A stretch of 51,181 bases of DNA. It comes from an uncultured Oscillospiraceae bacterium (lineage in GTDB: Bacteria; Bacillota; Clostridia; Oscillospirales; Oscillospiraceae). The translations under genes were made by a program, and so were the position numbers. The notes under the pieces were generated by a model. That model was given only the letters and a program-made list of their open reading frames with translations, was not told the DNA's origin and searched no databases. The number at the start of each line of letters is the position of its first letter. Position 1 is the stretch's first letter. The stretch is from positions 1 through 51,181 of the forward strand of contig CAKTOB010000018.1 in NCBI GenBank assembly GCA_934589525.1, read 5' to 3'. Shown here piece by piece: positions 8,262 to 16,496 of this stretch.

Positions 8262-9431
8262 ATGCAGAACAGAACGCCCAGCCGGGGCCAGAGCCAGAAC
8301 GGCTATTCGGCCCAGGCAAATGTTTCCGTAAAGCCGCCGAAAAAGAAAAAGAAAAGCGGCGTGTTCGGAAGAATCGTCCGCCGGTTTTTCCTGTTGCTGT
8401 TCACCATCCTGATTTTGGTCATCGGCGCTCTGGCGCTGGTGATGAACCTGGTATTCAACGGCCCCTCCCCCGCGGCCCGAAAGGTGCTGACCATGTCCCT
8501 GCTGGAGCCCAGTGCCACCAAATGGATCCCGGGACTGTTTATGGATGAGGCCGTGGTAGACAGCATCCGCAACGAAGGCAGCGACAAGGAGATCGACACC
8601 TCCACCAACCTGAATGAAATCGTGATCAACCGGGGCGGCTCCATTTCCGGCAGCGAAAGCCATGAATGGGACAACTACCCCGACGGCATCCGCATTGAGG
8701 ACTACAAGGGCAAGACCTTCAATGCCCACATCATGATCATCCGGGACCCCGCCCGGGTCTCCCTGGGAGCTTCCTACAATTATAACGGCTCCAACGCCTC
8801 GGGCTTCTCCACCTCCAACCCCGGCATCCGGCTGAACCAGGTCATGGACAAGTACCCGGAGATCGCCGCGGTCGTCAACGCCGGTGCCTTTAACGATGAC
8901 GGCACCGCCAACTCCACCGTTGGCTCCGTCCCCGCGGGCCTGACCATTTCCGGGGGCAAGGTGGTTTCCAACGTCAACAGCGGCATGGTGCCGGAAGAAG
9001 GCTTCGCCGGATTCAACACCGATGACAAGCTGGTGGTGGCCAAGAGCATGACCGCCAACGAGGCCATGGAGCAGAACATCCGGGACGGCTGTGAGTTTGG
9101 TCCCGTGCTCATCGTCAACGGCGAGGTCAACCAGGCGGTTTACTCCGGCAACTCCGGCTACAACCCCCGTACCGCCATCGGTCAGCGGCAGGACGGCGCG
9201 GTGATTTTCGTCTGCGCCGACGGCCGTCAGGCCGGTTCCATCGGTGCCACCTATAAAGATGTCATTGACATCCTGCAGGAGTACGGCGCATACAATGCCT
9301 GTAACATGGACGGCGGTTCCTCCTCCATTATGTACTACCGGAACACTTCCGGCGAAGTAAAGATGATCAACAGCTACTCCGTTCTGCAGTCCGAGCCCAG
9401 AAGAATGCCGGACTTCTGGATGGTTCAGTAA
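8262..9431 (+). CDS. Membrane-anchored phosphodiester glycosidase (NAGPA domain)
   Basis: A 389-residue protein. A basic cytoplasmic tail with five consecutive lysines (27-31) precedes one membrane helix (about 42-65). The rest is extracellular. From about residue 150 it matches the phosphodiester glycosidase (NAGPA, formerly DUF2233) fold: VVNAGAFNDDG, FGPVLIVNGE, NPRTAIGQ and the hallmark NMDGGSSS near residues 350-360. The family cleaves sugar-phosphodiester bonds, as in the mammalian uncovering enzyme, and bacterial members act on phosphoglycans such as teichoic-acid-like polymers. Lying between a lipid-linked sugar synthase and a PAP2 phosphatase, it probably trims or remodels an envelope phosphoglycan. 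GAGGTAACGAAAT before the ATG supports the start. Confidence 0.9.
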   Translation: MQNRTPSRGQSQNGYSAQANVSVKPPKKKKKSGVFGRIVRRFFLLLFTILILVIGALALVMNLVFNGPSPAARKVLTMSLLEPSATKWIPGLFMDEAVVDSIRNEGSDKEIDTSTNLNEIVINRGGSISGSESHEWDNYPDGIRIEDYKGKTFNAHIMIIRDPARVSLGASYNYNGSNASGFSTSNPGIRLNQVMDKYPEIAAVVNAGAFNDDGTANSTVGSVPAGLTISGGKVVSNVNSGMVPEEGFAGFNTDDKLVVAKSMTANEAMEQNIRDGCEFGPVLIVNGEVNQAVYSGNSGYNPRTAIGQRQDGAVIFVCADGRQAGSIGATYKDVIDILQEYGAYNACNMDGGSSSIMYYRNTSGEVKMINSYSVLQSEPRRMPDFWMVQ

Positions 9432-9445
9432 GGAGGCGGCACGAC

Positions 9446-11026
9446 ATGTATCAAGGAAAATTTGAATCGAAGAATCGTTCCGCATCCAAGGGCGGCTTCA
9501 CCCCGGAGATCCAGGAGGAGCAGCAGCAGGCCTACAAGCCCCACCGCAGCGCCGCCAACGCCGCCCGGCAGCAGATGCCCCAGGCCCGGCCCCAGCAGCC
9601 CCGGCCGAACGCCATGCCTCAGCAGCCCGGAAGACCCGCCCCCGCGAGAGCCCAGGAGCCCCCCAAGAAGAAGGGCCCCCGGATCGGTGGCGTGATCTTC
9701 TACACCCTGTATTTCCTGTTTATCGCCATTTTCTGCCTGGGCACCTTCCTGGGCCTCAACTACCTGGAAGGGTGGCTGGAGGACTATGAGGCCGCCCAGC
9801 CCGATGCCAAGAGCGAGGAGGTTTTCCATCAGCTCTTTGACCATCCGGATTGGAGCACCCTTTACACCCTGGCGGGCATCCAGGATTCCCCCTACGAGGG
9901 CAAGGATGCCTTTGCGGCCTACATGACCCAGAAGGTGGGCGAGACCCCTTTGACCTATGTGGAGACCTCCGCCGGTCTGTCCGGTGACAAGAAGTACTAC
10001 GTCAAGATGAATGACGAGCGCATCGCCTCCTTCACCCTGGAAAACCATGCGGAGAAGAAAACCGAAATCCCCGACTGGGAGCTGGGCACGGTGACGCTGA
10101 ACTTTGACCGGGCCGAGGGCTACCTGATCCAGAAGGTGGACGGCCACAAGGCCTATGTCAACGGCGTGGAGCTGGACGAGTCCTTCACCATCCAGACCAC
10201 CTCCACCTCCGCCTCCGAGTTCCTGCCCATCGGCACCACCGGCGACAAGACCGACATTCAGAGCATTACCGGCCTCATGATGCGGCCCACCGTCACCATC
10301 AAGGACCAGTCCGGGGCGGAAATGCCCGTGGTCTATGATGAGGAAGCGGGCATGTATGTGGAGCAGACCGAGTCCAATACCATTACCGACGATGAGCGGG
10401 CAGCGGTCATTGGCGCTCTGGAAGCCTACTCCGAGTATATGATCAATGCCAAGGGCGCCCGGCAGGCCGTGGCCAAGTATTACGACAGCTCCTCTGATGC
10501 CTATAAGGACATTGTGAACATGGGCAAGGAGCTCTGGATGAACTCTGACCGGGGCCACCGGTTCCTGAATGAGAACGTCACGGAATACATCAAGTATTCT
10601 GACGAGCTGTTCTACGCCAGAGGCACCGTCACCCTGAACGTGGCCCTGAAGGACGGCAGCACCCGGGACTACACCGTGGATATGGCTCTGTTCTTCCGGC
10701 TGAAGAACGGCAAGTGGCTGTGCTACGGCATGACCAACGAGAACGTCACCAAGCCCGTGGGCAAGGTCCGCATCACCTTTATCAATGACGGGGTCACCCT
10801 GTCCAGCGAGTTCTACCAGACCGATGCCGCCAGCATCAGCACCCCCGTGGTCACGGCCCCCGAGGGCAAGGTCTTCACCGGCTGGGTCCGTGAGGATGTA
10901 GTCGGCGGCCAGAAGCAGCTGACGGTGGTCTTCGGCCCCGGCGACGAAAGCGGTCTCGTAACCATCCCCAGCGGCACCACCCTGACCCCCATGACCCTGT
11001 ATGCGCTCTTTGAAAACGCGCAGTAA
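9446..11026 (+). CDS. Anchored protein with proline/glutamine-rich tail and InlB-like C terminus, function unknown
   Basis: I do not recognise a full-length family for this 526-residue protein. The first ~75 residues are disordered, rich in Gln, Pro, Arg and Ala (QEEQQQ, QQPRP, PGRPAPA), and end in a KKK block. One membrane helix follows at about 82-105. The remaining ~420 residues should be outside the cell. The last ~75 residues, around VRITFINDG, GKVFTGW and TLTPMTLYALF, look like a single InlB/Listeria-Bacteroides repeat. GGAGG sits 9 bases before ATG 9446, and the gene follows the glycosidase gene by 14 bases. The topology matches the upstream gene product (basic tail, one helix, large outer part), which suggests they work together at the envelope. 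Confidence 0.75.
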   Translation: MYQGKFESKNRSASKGGFTPEIQEEQQQAYKPHRSAANAARQQMPQARPQQPRPNAMPQQPGRPAPARAQEPPKKKGPRIGGVIFYTLYFLFIAIFCLGTFLGLNYLEGWLEDYEAAQPDAKSEEVFHQLFDHPDWSTLYTLAGIQDSPYEGKDAFAAYMTQKVGETPLTYVETSAGLSGDKKYYVKMNDERIASFTLENHAEKKTEIPDWELGTVTLNFDRAEGYLIQKVDGHKAYVNGVELDESFTIQTTSTSASEFLPIGTTGDKTDIQSITGLMMRPTVTIKDQSGAEMPVVYDEEAGMYVEQTESNTITDDERAAVIGALEAYSEYMINAKGARQAVAKYYDSSSDAYKDIVNMGKELWMNSDRGHRFLNENVTEYIKYSDELFYARGTVTLNVALKDGSTRDYTVDMALFFRLKNGKWLCYGMTNENVTKPVGKVRITFINDGVTLSSEFYQTDAASISTPVVTAPEGKVFTGWVREDVVGGQKQLTVVFGPGDESGLVTIPSGTTLTPMTLYALFENAQ

Positions 11027-11064
11027 GCACATTCCACCCAGACACAAAATTCTGAAATAAAGAA

Positions 11065-11110
11065 GGAAGCTCTGGAACGACCAGCAAGAGCCGGTCTTTC
11101 CAGAGCTTCC
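11065..11110. repeat. Perfect 13-bp inverted repeat before the PAP2 gene, relative of the 6853 element
   Basis: GGAAGCTCTGGAA (11065-11077) pairs perfectly with TTCCAGAGCTTCC (11098-11110). There is no T-run after it, so it is a poor terminator. It shares GGAAGCTCTG, nine bases, GCAAGAGC with the left end of the element at 6853, which suggests a shortened relative of that family that now forms part of the leader of the next gene. Confidence 0.6.
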
Positions 11111-11140
11111 GGAATACGAATGAAAGAGGAGAATGCCTAT

Positions 11141-11743
11141 ATGTTTGCAGCCCTGCAAGCCCTGTTGAATACCTGTGCAGTATCCTTTGATCTGCCCATC
11201 CTGGAATGGATCCAGGCCCATCTCCAGTGCGGCTTTCTGGATAAGGCCATGCCCATTGTCACCTTGTTCGGTGACGGCGGCGTGTTCTGGATTTTGGTGG
11301 CCGTGACCCTGCTGTTCTTCGCAAAATACCGGAAAACCGGCTTCTCCATGGGCATGGCCCTGGTGCTGGGTCTTCTGGTGTGCAACATCATTTTAAAGCC
11401 CCAGGTAGCGAGAATTCGTCCATATACCTTTCAGCTGGAGCATTTTCAAAAAGAGATCACCCTGTTGATTTCCGCCCAGAGCGACTTCTCCTTCCCCTCC
11501 GGCCACACCATCGCCTCCTTTGAGGCCTGCACGGTGCTGATGCTCCACGACAAGCGCATGGGCATCCCCGCAACCATCCTGGCAATCCTCATTGCCTTCT
11601 CCCGGCTGTACCTCTACGTCCACTATCCCACTGACGTTCTGGTCTCCCTGGTGCTGGGCATCCTCTTTGGCCTGCTGGGAAATCTGCTGGTAAACCTCAT
11701 CTACAAAAAGTTTGTCTACAAGGGCAAGTATATTGAAGAATAA
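11141..11743 (+). CDS. PAP2 superfamily phosphatase
   Basis: A 200-residue integral membrane phosphatase with the complete PAP2 signature: K-x6-RP at 86-94 (KPQVARIRP), PSGH at 119-122 and SR-x5-H-x3-D at 154-165. Catalysis uses the His of the third motif with the His of PSGH. Typical substrates are undecaprenyl pyrophosphate or phosphatidyl-phosphate lipids, so recycling of the glycan carrier lipid would fit the genes upstream. ATG 11141 is preferred because AGAGGAG ends 8 bases upstream. An in-frame ATG at 11120 would put that RBS inside the gene. About 110 bases with a strong hairpin separate it from the preceding gene, so it may have separate expression. Confidence 0.9.
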   Translation: MFAALQALLNTCAVSFDLPILEWIQAHLQCGFLDKAMPIVTLFGDGGVFWILVAVTLLFFAKYRKTGFSMGMALVLGLLVCNIILKPQVARIRPYTFQLEHFQKEITLLISAQSDFSFPSGHTIASFEACTVLMLHDKRMGIPATILAILIAFSRLYLYVHYPTDVLVSLVLGILFGLLGNLLVNLIYKKFVYKGKYIEE

Positions 11744-11786
11744 AAAACACACGGAACGGTCTAAAAGGCCGTTCCGTGTGTTTTTA
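11744..11786. terminator. Bidirectional terminator
   Basis: A 15-bp stem, AAACACACGGAACGG (11745-11759) with CCGTTCCGTGTGTTT (11769-11783), followed by T-runs on both strands. It lies between the convergent PAP2 and patatin genes. Confidence 0.9.
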
Positions 11787-11789
11787 TCA

Positions 11790-12692
11790 TTACAGTGGGA
11801 TGCCCAGGTATTTGGAAAGGGCGGGCAGGTTGTTGAGGCCCTCGGTGTAGCCCTGCCAATAGAGCGCCCCCAGCTTTTCCAGGTCTCCTTCCACCCGGGA
11901 AATCTCAATGGGCCGCTGGGGTGCCTGGACAAAAATACGTCCGATGCTTTCCAGGCCCTCCAGCCGGTCGCAGAGGGCATTGTAGGTTTCAGGAATGCTG
12001 TCCACCGCCTTGGCAAAGGCAGGCCACCGGCGATAGACGGCCTCGGCGGTGCTTCGTTCCTTGGCGGATTTCCGATAGGCCCGGTCTCGGGTCCGAACCA
12101 CCACGATTTTGTCATACCCCTGGGCCAGGGCCCAGTCAAAGGGAATGCCGCAGCTGCATCCTCCGTCCAGGCAAGGAATGCCCTCCACCTCCACCATGGG
12201 GGTCACAAAGGGCATGGAGGCCGAGGCCTTGGCGGCGGTGAAAATATCGCACTTTCCCCGCTCCCAGAATAGGGGTTCCCCCGTGCGGCAGTCCGTGGTC
12301 TCCACCAGAAGGCGGCGGCGGGGATCGTTGAAGCGCTCCATATCCAGGGGCTCCATTTCGTTGTAATCATCGATGAGGAAGTCCAGACGGATCAGACTTT
12401 TGCTCTTCCGCAGGGCCCCGGGGCCAATATAGTCCTTGTCATGCCGGTGGGCCAGATTCGCCCGGGCGGACCGGCCGATCTGTCCGCTGCAATAGCTGAC
12501 TCCCGCCAGTGCCCCGGCACTGACCCCCAGGGTACATCGGAAGTTCACTCCCCGCTGCATCCAGGCATCCAGCACCCCCTGGGTGTAAAGCCCCCGAAAG
12601 GCCCCACCCTCCAACACAAGGCACCCCTCCACAATAGAATCCGGCGCAGACCCGGTGGGAATGCTGCCAATTTTCGAATATACTTCCTCCAT
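11790..12692 (-). CDS. Patatin-like phospholipase
   Basis: A 300-residue cytoplasmic protein with the patatin Ser-Asp dyad: oxyanion loop GGAFRG (29-34), nucleophile elbow GVSAG with Ser58 (56-60), and DGG with Asp176 (176-178). After the core the C-terminal part (about 215-300) is alpha-helical and charged, as in the RssA/YlbK-like bacterial patatins often annotated as predicted acyl esterases. The start at 12692 has GGGAGG 8 bases upstream. An upstream in-frame ATG at 12764 lies inside the promoter. A promoter TTGATT-17-TATCAT (12752-12724, minus strand) precedes it. Substrate and role are unknown. Confidence 0.9.
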   Translation of the reverse strand: MEEVYSKIGSIPTGSAPDSIVEGCLVLEGGAFRGLYTQGVLDAWMQRGVNFRCTLGVSAGALAGVSYCSGQIGRSARANLAHRHDKDYIGPGALRKSKSLIRLDFLIDDYNEMEPLDMERFNDPRRRLLVETTDCRTGEPLFWERGKCDIFTAAKASASMPFVTPMVEVEGIPCLDGGCSCGIPFDWALAQGYDKIVVVRTRDRAYRKSAKERSTAEAVYRRWPAFAKAVDSIPETYNALCDRLEGLESIGRIFVQAPQRPIEISRVEGDLEKLGALYWQGYTEGLNNLPALSKYLGIPL

Positions 12693-12723
12693 AAAAATCC
12701 CTCCCGGGGAAAATTTTTCCTGA

Positions 12724-12752
12724 ATGATACCAGATTTTGAACACAAAATCAA
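12724..12752 (-). promoter_or_regulatory. Promoter of the patatin gene
   Basis: On the minus strand TTGATT (12752-12747), 17 bases, TATCAT (12729-12724), with the start codon 31 bases downstream. Confidence 0.65.
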
Positions 12753-12779
12753 GAGATTTTTCATTACAAAATAGGTTCA

Positions 12780-13019
12780 GAAAAAGCCCCGCCGTGGCTC
12801 CGTTTCACTCTCGCTCGGAATGACAGGACAGGGGTGGTACCGTTCAACCGCACGGGTTGTATTCGTTACGGTGTCATGGCGATGAATCATCGCCGCTACA
12901 TTGCGTGATACCTTTCAACCACACAGGTTATTTTCGAAACGTGGCGGGCGGCAGGTTGCCCCAATAACTGTCAACTGAAACCAATTGTCCATTGTCAATT
13001 GTTAATTGTCAATTGAATA
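12780..13019. repeat. Repeat island between patatin and TetR genes
   Basis: No gene. Parts in order: half of the ATGTCATTCC element (about 12790-12825, right end CTCGGAATGACA), the linker GGTACCGTTCAACCGCACGGGTT, the hairpin GGCGATG-aat-CATCGCC with flank CTACATTG (12880-12901), the linker again, a truncated GGGCGGCA hairpin (12947-12961), then AACTGTCAACT and the heptamers TTGTCCA, TTGTCAA, TTGTTAA, TTGTCAA (12985-13012). The heptamers end a few bases from the TetR stop codon. Confidence 0.75.
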
Positions 13020-13577
13020 TCACCCCACCCGGAACCGTTCCAGCGCGCCCTTCAAGTCGTCGTGGATGACCAGGGCGAAGCGCTCTACCAAGGGTTCCGG
13101 GTCGGTGCGCATGTCGTTTTTGATCCAGTCCAGCATGAGGCCTACGAAGGCGTAGGAGTAGACCCGGGCGATGAAGGCCTTGTCCTCGTCCCGGACCACC
13201 ATGTTCCGGCTCAACTCGTTGATGACGCCCATCAAAAGTTCGTCGGTCAGGGGCGTTAGGTACCGCTCCACCTGTTCCCGGCTGACGCAGCGGTAGACAT
13301 TCATGATGAAGGGCTTGTTCTCCTGGACGGCTTTGAATATCTGGACGAAGCCCTCCTGCCAGGTCTCATAGGTCTTTTTCCCGTCCAGGGCCCGCTGGGC
13401 ATCCTCCAGACAGGACCACTCTACCAGGTCATAAATGTCCTTAAAGTGATAGTAAAAGGTCATGCGGTTAATGCCGCAGTCCTCGGCAATGTCGTTGATG
13501 GTGATTTTGTTCAGGGGCTTTTTCAGGAGCAGATGCTTGAGAGAATCCTCCAGGGCCCGTTTGGTGAATTGTGACAT
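13020..13577 (-). CDS. TetR/AcrR family regulator
   Basis: A 185-residue regulator. The N-terminal helix-turn-helix (about residues 8-52) reads KRALEDSLKHLLLKKPLNKITINDIAEDCGINRMTFYYHF, matching the TetR family and especially the group that includes the dihydroxyacetone-kinase regulator type. The C-terminal ligand domain carries the TetR_C_8-like stretch around AFVGLMLDWIKNDM. GGAGG lies 8 bases before ATG 13577. It is transcribed alone and away from the LysR gene, so its target is not evident. It is similar in plan to the second TetR protein at 32004. The stop codon is followed at once by the heptamer array. Confidence 0.9.
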   Translation of the reverse strand: MSQFTKRALEDSLKHLLLKKPLNKITINDIAEDCGINRMTFYYHFKDIYDLVEWSCLEDAQRALDGKKTYETWQEGFVQIFKAVQENKPFIMNVYRCVSREQVERYLTPLTDELLMGVINELSRNMVVRDEDKAFIARVYSYAFVGLMLDWIKNDMRTDPEPLVERFALVIHDDLKGALERFRVG

Positions 13578-13603
13578 AGGCAGCACCTCCATGATTTTCT
13601 TCT

Positions 13604-13632
13604 ATTTTATCACAGAAACGAAACCCAGGCAA
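13604..13632 (-). promoter_or_regulatory. Promoter of the TetR gene
   Basis: On the minus strand TTGCCT (13632-13627), 17 bases, TAAAAT (13609-13604), with the start codon 26 bases downstream. Confidence 0.6.
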
Positions 13633-13692
13633 AAGAAATTATGAACCTTTTGGAAACCTTCTGCCTTGCGGAGGGGATTTTGGAACGATGCC

Positions 13693-13721
13693 TTGATTTT
13701 TTACGGGGTTTTTGCTAGACT
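13693..13721 (+). promoter_or_regulatory. Promoter of the LysR gene
   Basis: TTGATT (13693-13698), 17 bases, TAGACT (13716-13721), with the start codon 44 bases downstream. Confidence 0.6.
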
Positions 13722-13765
13722 AAAGGAAAGAACCGTCCGTTTTTCCAATTTTTCAGGAGGCGCTT

Positions 13766-14662
13766 ATGACCATTCAGCAGCTGCAATACGCCCTGGCCGT
13801 ATACAAGGCGGGCTCCATTTCCGGGGCCGCCGCCAGTCTATACATTGCCCAGCCCAACCTTAGCGGCATGATCCGCTCTTTGGAAGAGGAGCTGGGGTAT
13901 CCCATCTTCGTCCGCACCAGCCGGGGGGTCAAGCCCACGGACCGGGGGCTGGAAGCCCTGCGGCAGGCGGCCCAGATGGTCCAGTGCCACGAAAAAATGC
14001 GGCTTCTGGGCTCCGCCCCGGCCCGGGAGCGGTTTCGCCTGGGGGGCATTCCCTATCCCCCGGCCTGTGACGCCTTTGTGGCACTGTGCCGGGAGAACGA
14101 GGAGCTGCCCCAATTGGAGCTGTCCTATTACTGTGACGACCCGGAGGCAGCCTGGGACAAGCTTTTAATGTCGGAGCTGGACATGGTGCTGAGCCTTTGC
14201 AGCCCGGAGGCCGGGGAACGGCTGCTGCGCCAGTGCGGCCAGCAGGGGCTCTCCCTGCGGCATCTGGTGGACGTGCCCATCGTGCTGCGCATCGGGCCCA
14301 ATCACCCGCTGTATCGGGCCCCGGAGATCCACCTGTCGGATTTTGAGGGCTACACCCTGGTGGACTACAACCGCCGGACCTTCCTGGACGTGCCCAACCT
14401 GTCCGCCCTGATGAAAATCGACCCGGACCGGGTCATCACCGTTTCCGACCGCTCTATGAAATACGCCCTGATCTCCCAGGGCACCATGTATGCCCTGGAC
14501 TGCAAGCTGCCCCCCATTACCAACCAACGCTACAAATTCCGGTGCATCCCCCTGGGGGACCTGCACTACAGCCTCTACGTCATCCAGCGGAAGGACACCG
14601 CCGATACCCCCCTGGGGCAGCGGTATCTGGATCTGTTGTCCTCCATTCTGAAAGACCTGTAA
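13766..14662 (+). CDS. LysR family transcriptional regulator
   Basis: A 298-residue regulator. The winged helix-turn-helix (1-60) has the LysR pattern: QLQYALAVYKAGSISGAAASLYIAQPNLSGMIRSLEEELG and the wing FVRTSRGVKPTDRG. Residues ~90-295 form the periplasmic-binding-like effector domain. AGGAGG precedes ATG 13766. LysR proteins usually act on a divergent neighbour, but the divergent gene here is a TetR regulator. The convergent neighbour is the O-antigen-ligase-like gene, so the regulon is unclear. Confidence 0.93.
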   Translation: MTIQQLQYALAVYKAGSISGAAASLYIAQPNLSGMIRSLEEELGYPIFVRTSRGVKPTDRGLEALRQAAQMVQCHEKMRLLGSAPARERFRLGGIPYPPACDAFVALCRENEELPQLELSYYCDDPEAAWDKLLMSELDMVLSLCSPEAGERLLRQCGQQGLSLRHLVDVPIVLRIGPNHPLYRAPEIHLSDFEGYTLVDYNRRTFLDVPNLSALMKIDPDRVITVSDRSMKYALISQGTMYALDCKLPPITNQRYKFRCIPLGDLHYSLYVIQRKDTADTPLGQRYLDLLSSILKDL

Positions 14663-14665
14663 AAA

Positions 14666-14693
14666 TGCCCCGTGGCCTTTTGACCACGGGGCA
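14666..14693. terminator. Bidirectional terminator after the LysR gene
   Basis: TGCCCCGTGG (14666-14675) pairs with CCACGGGGCA (14684-14693). On the minus strand a T5 run follows, and on the plus strand GATTTTA follows. It sits between convergent genes. Confidence 0.85.
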
Positions 14694-14697
14694 GATT

Positions 14698-16035
14698 TTA
14701 TGTTTTTCGGGCCTTCCGTTCCTCCAGTGCCCAGCACAGCAGGTATCCCGCACCCAGCAGGAAGAAGCCGCCCAGGGCGTTGTCGCAGAAGGGGTATTTT
14801 TCCATCATGGCCACCGGCAGCCAGGCAAGGCTCATGAGGGCCACGCTGATCTTCCAGCCGTCACGGCTTACAAGTACCACATAGACCCCGCAGACCAGCA
14901 CCTCCACAGTCATGGCCACCGCCGCCAGCATGGCGGGCAGGCCCCAGCGCAGGAGGATCTCCAGATAGGAATTGTGGGCATGGGGGATGCCCCCCAGCAC
15001 CTGGGCCACCTTTTCCGTGCCGAAGAGCAGCAGCTTCCAGTCCTTTAGGCCCTCCCGGGCGTATTTCCAGATGGTGGTGCGGTAGTTGAGGGTCTTCATA
15101 TTCTCCCCCAGGCTCTTCTGGTCCGCGCCGGTGAGCTGGATGTTGCCGTTTTCATCCACAAAGAGGGACTCGGACATTTCCCGCTGACCGGAGAGATACT
15201 GCTCCGTCAGCCGGTGGTTGTTCCACTTATACAATCCCTCCATGCCCACCAGCAGCACCGCCGCCAGCACCAGCAGCACCAGGACCCCCTGCCACAGCTT
15301 CTTGCCCCGCTGCTTCCACAGGGCAAACAGCAGCACCCCCGCCCCGTAGGCCACCGCCGCCAGCATGGTGATGCGGCCGTGGGTCATGGCGATGAAGGCC
15401 GCCTGGACTGCCGCCAATGCCAGAAGCAGCCCCCGCAGCCACTTCCGCCCCGTCCGGAAGCAGAAGGCAATGCACAGGGTATAGCCCATAAAATACACGG
15501 TGGCCGTCACATTGGGGTGCCAGAGAATGCTCAATCGGGCACCGCCCCAGACCACGTCCCCGGCAAGAGCTGACGGGACCCGGTCCAGCAGCAGCAAGAC
15601 CGTCAACCCATCCACCCACAGCACCGCTGCAAGAGTCAGCAGGCCGCAGACTTTCAGGGCCAGCTGCTTTTTGTCATCCCGGCAGCAGGCCGCCAGAGGA
15701 AACAGCAGCAGATAGCGGCTGAACATGATCCCCGGTCCCTGGACCTCATAACCGAAGAAACGGACATGGGCATAGCGGATGAAGCTGACCCAGGCAGCCA
15801 TGGCCAGGGCCAGGGCCAGATGGAGCCCCGCCGCCCGGGTTTTGGGCAGCAGCAGGGCGCAGCCGGCAAAGGTCACGGACAGCACCGTCAGCATGGGGTC
15901 TACTGCCAGCCGGGTGTTCCAAAGGTTGCTGTCGCCTCGGGCAATGATCAGACATTGCAGCCCCATGGCAAGGCAGCCGCACAGCAGCCCCAGCCCCGCC
16001 AGGCGCCTTTGCAGCCGGGTGTCAAAGGCTTCCAT
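14698..16035 (-). CDS. O-antigen ligase / polymerase-like membrane protein
   Basis: A 445-residue polytopic protein with about eleven hydrophobic segments. Between them, at about residues 265-345, lies a large outer loop ending in IPHAHNSYLEILLRWGLP. The HxHNxxL pattern there is the Wzy_C/WaaL-family hallmark. The family joins or polymerises lipid-linked glycans at the outer face of the membrane. A Gram-positive cell has no LPS, so transfer of a glycan to a teichoic-acid-like, protein or peptidoglycan acceptor is more likely. Its ATG at 16035 lies just after the rpiB stop with GGGAG upstream, so it is the last gene of an SDR-rpiB-ligase unit. No glycan biosynthesis genes sit beside it. Confidence 0.85.
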   Translation of the reverse strand: MEAFDTRLQRRLAGLGLLCGCLAMGLQCLIIARGDSNLWNTRLAVDPMLTVLSVTFAGCALLLPKTRAAGLHLALALAMAAWVSFIRYAHVRFFGYEVQGPGIMFSRYLLLFPLAACCRDDKKQLALKVCGLLTLAAVLWVDGLTVLLLLDRVPSALAGDVVWGGARLSILWHPNVTATVYFMGYTLCIAFCFRTGRKWLRGLLLALAAVQAAFIAMTHGRITMLAAVAYGAGVLLFALWKQRGKKLWQGVLVLLVLAAVLLVGMEGLYKWNNHRLTEQYLSGQREMSESLFVDENGNIQLTGADQKSLGENMKTLNYRTTIWKYAREGLKDWKLLLFGTEKVAQVLGGIPHAHNSYLEILLRWGLPAMLAAVAMTVEVLVCGVYVVLVSRDGWKISVALMSLAWLPVAMMEKYPFCDNALGGFFLLGAGYLLCWALEERKARKT

Positions 16036-16040
16036 GGGCC

Positions 16041-16484
16041 TTACTCCCGCTCCAGGGCCATGACCTTGTCAATGCGCCGCTGGTGCCGGGCTTCTCCGGA
16101 GAAGGGGGTGGAAATCCAGGTGTCCACGATTTCCAGGGCCAGATTCTCCCCCACGATGCCGGCGCCCAGGGCCATCATGTTGGTGTCGTTGTGCAGCCGG
16201 GTCATTTTGGCGGACAGCACATCGCTCAGCAGGGCGCAGCGGATGCCCTTGACCTTGTTGGCGGTAATGGATACCCCAATGCCGGTGGTACAAAGGACAA
16301 TGCCCTTTTCGCAGGTTCCGTCAGCTACGGCCCGGGCAGCCTGGGCGGCAAAGTCCGGATAGTCGCAGCTCTCCGGGCCGTTGGTGCCGAAGTCTACCAC
16401 TTCATGGCCCTCATTCTTCAGGTGCTGGGCCACCTTGTTTTTAAGCATGTATGCGCCGTGATCGCAGGCAATGGAAATTTTCAT
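16041..16484 (-). CDS. rpiB: Ribose 5-phosphate isomerase B
   Basis: A 147-residue enzyme of the RpiB/LacAB family, converting ribulose 5-phosphate to ribose 5-phosphate. Visible motifs: IACDHGAYMLK at the N terminus with the substrate-binding Asp-His, VDFGTNG, YPDFA, LCTTGIGVSITANKVKGIRCAL with the catalytic Cys and the anion-hole glycines, and HNDTNMMALG. Length matches the family. It overlaps nothing and lies 12 bases after the SDR gene, within the same minus-strand unit. Together with rpe elsewhere in the window it covers non-oxidative pentose phosphate steps. Confidence 0.96.
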   Translation of the reverse strand: MKISIACDHGAYMLKNKVAQHLKNEGHEVVDFGTNGPESCDYPDFAAQAARAVADGTCEKGIVLCTTGIGVSITANKVKGIRCALLSDVLSAKMTRLHNDTNMMALGAGIVGENLALEIVDTWISTPFSGEARHQRRIDKVMALERE

Positions 16485-16496
16485 CTGTATATCCTC

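Noticed and set aside
11065..11110. Rho-independent terminator after the 9446-11026 gene
   Set aside because: The stem is perfect but no T-run follows on the plus strand, and its sequence is related to the inverted-repeat family at 6853.
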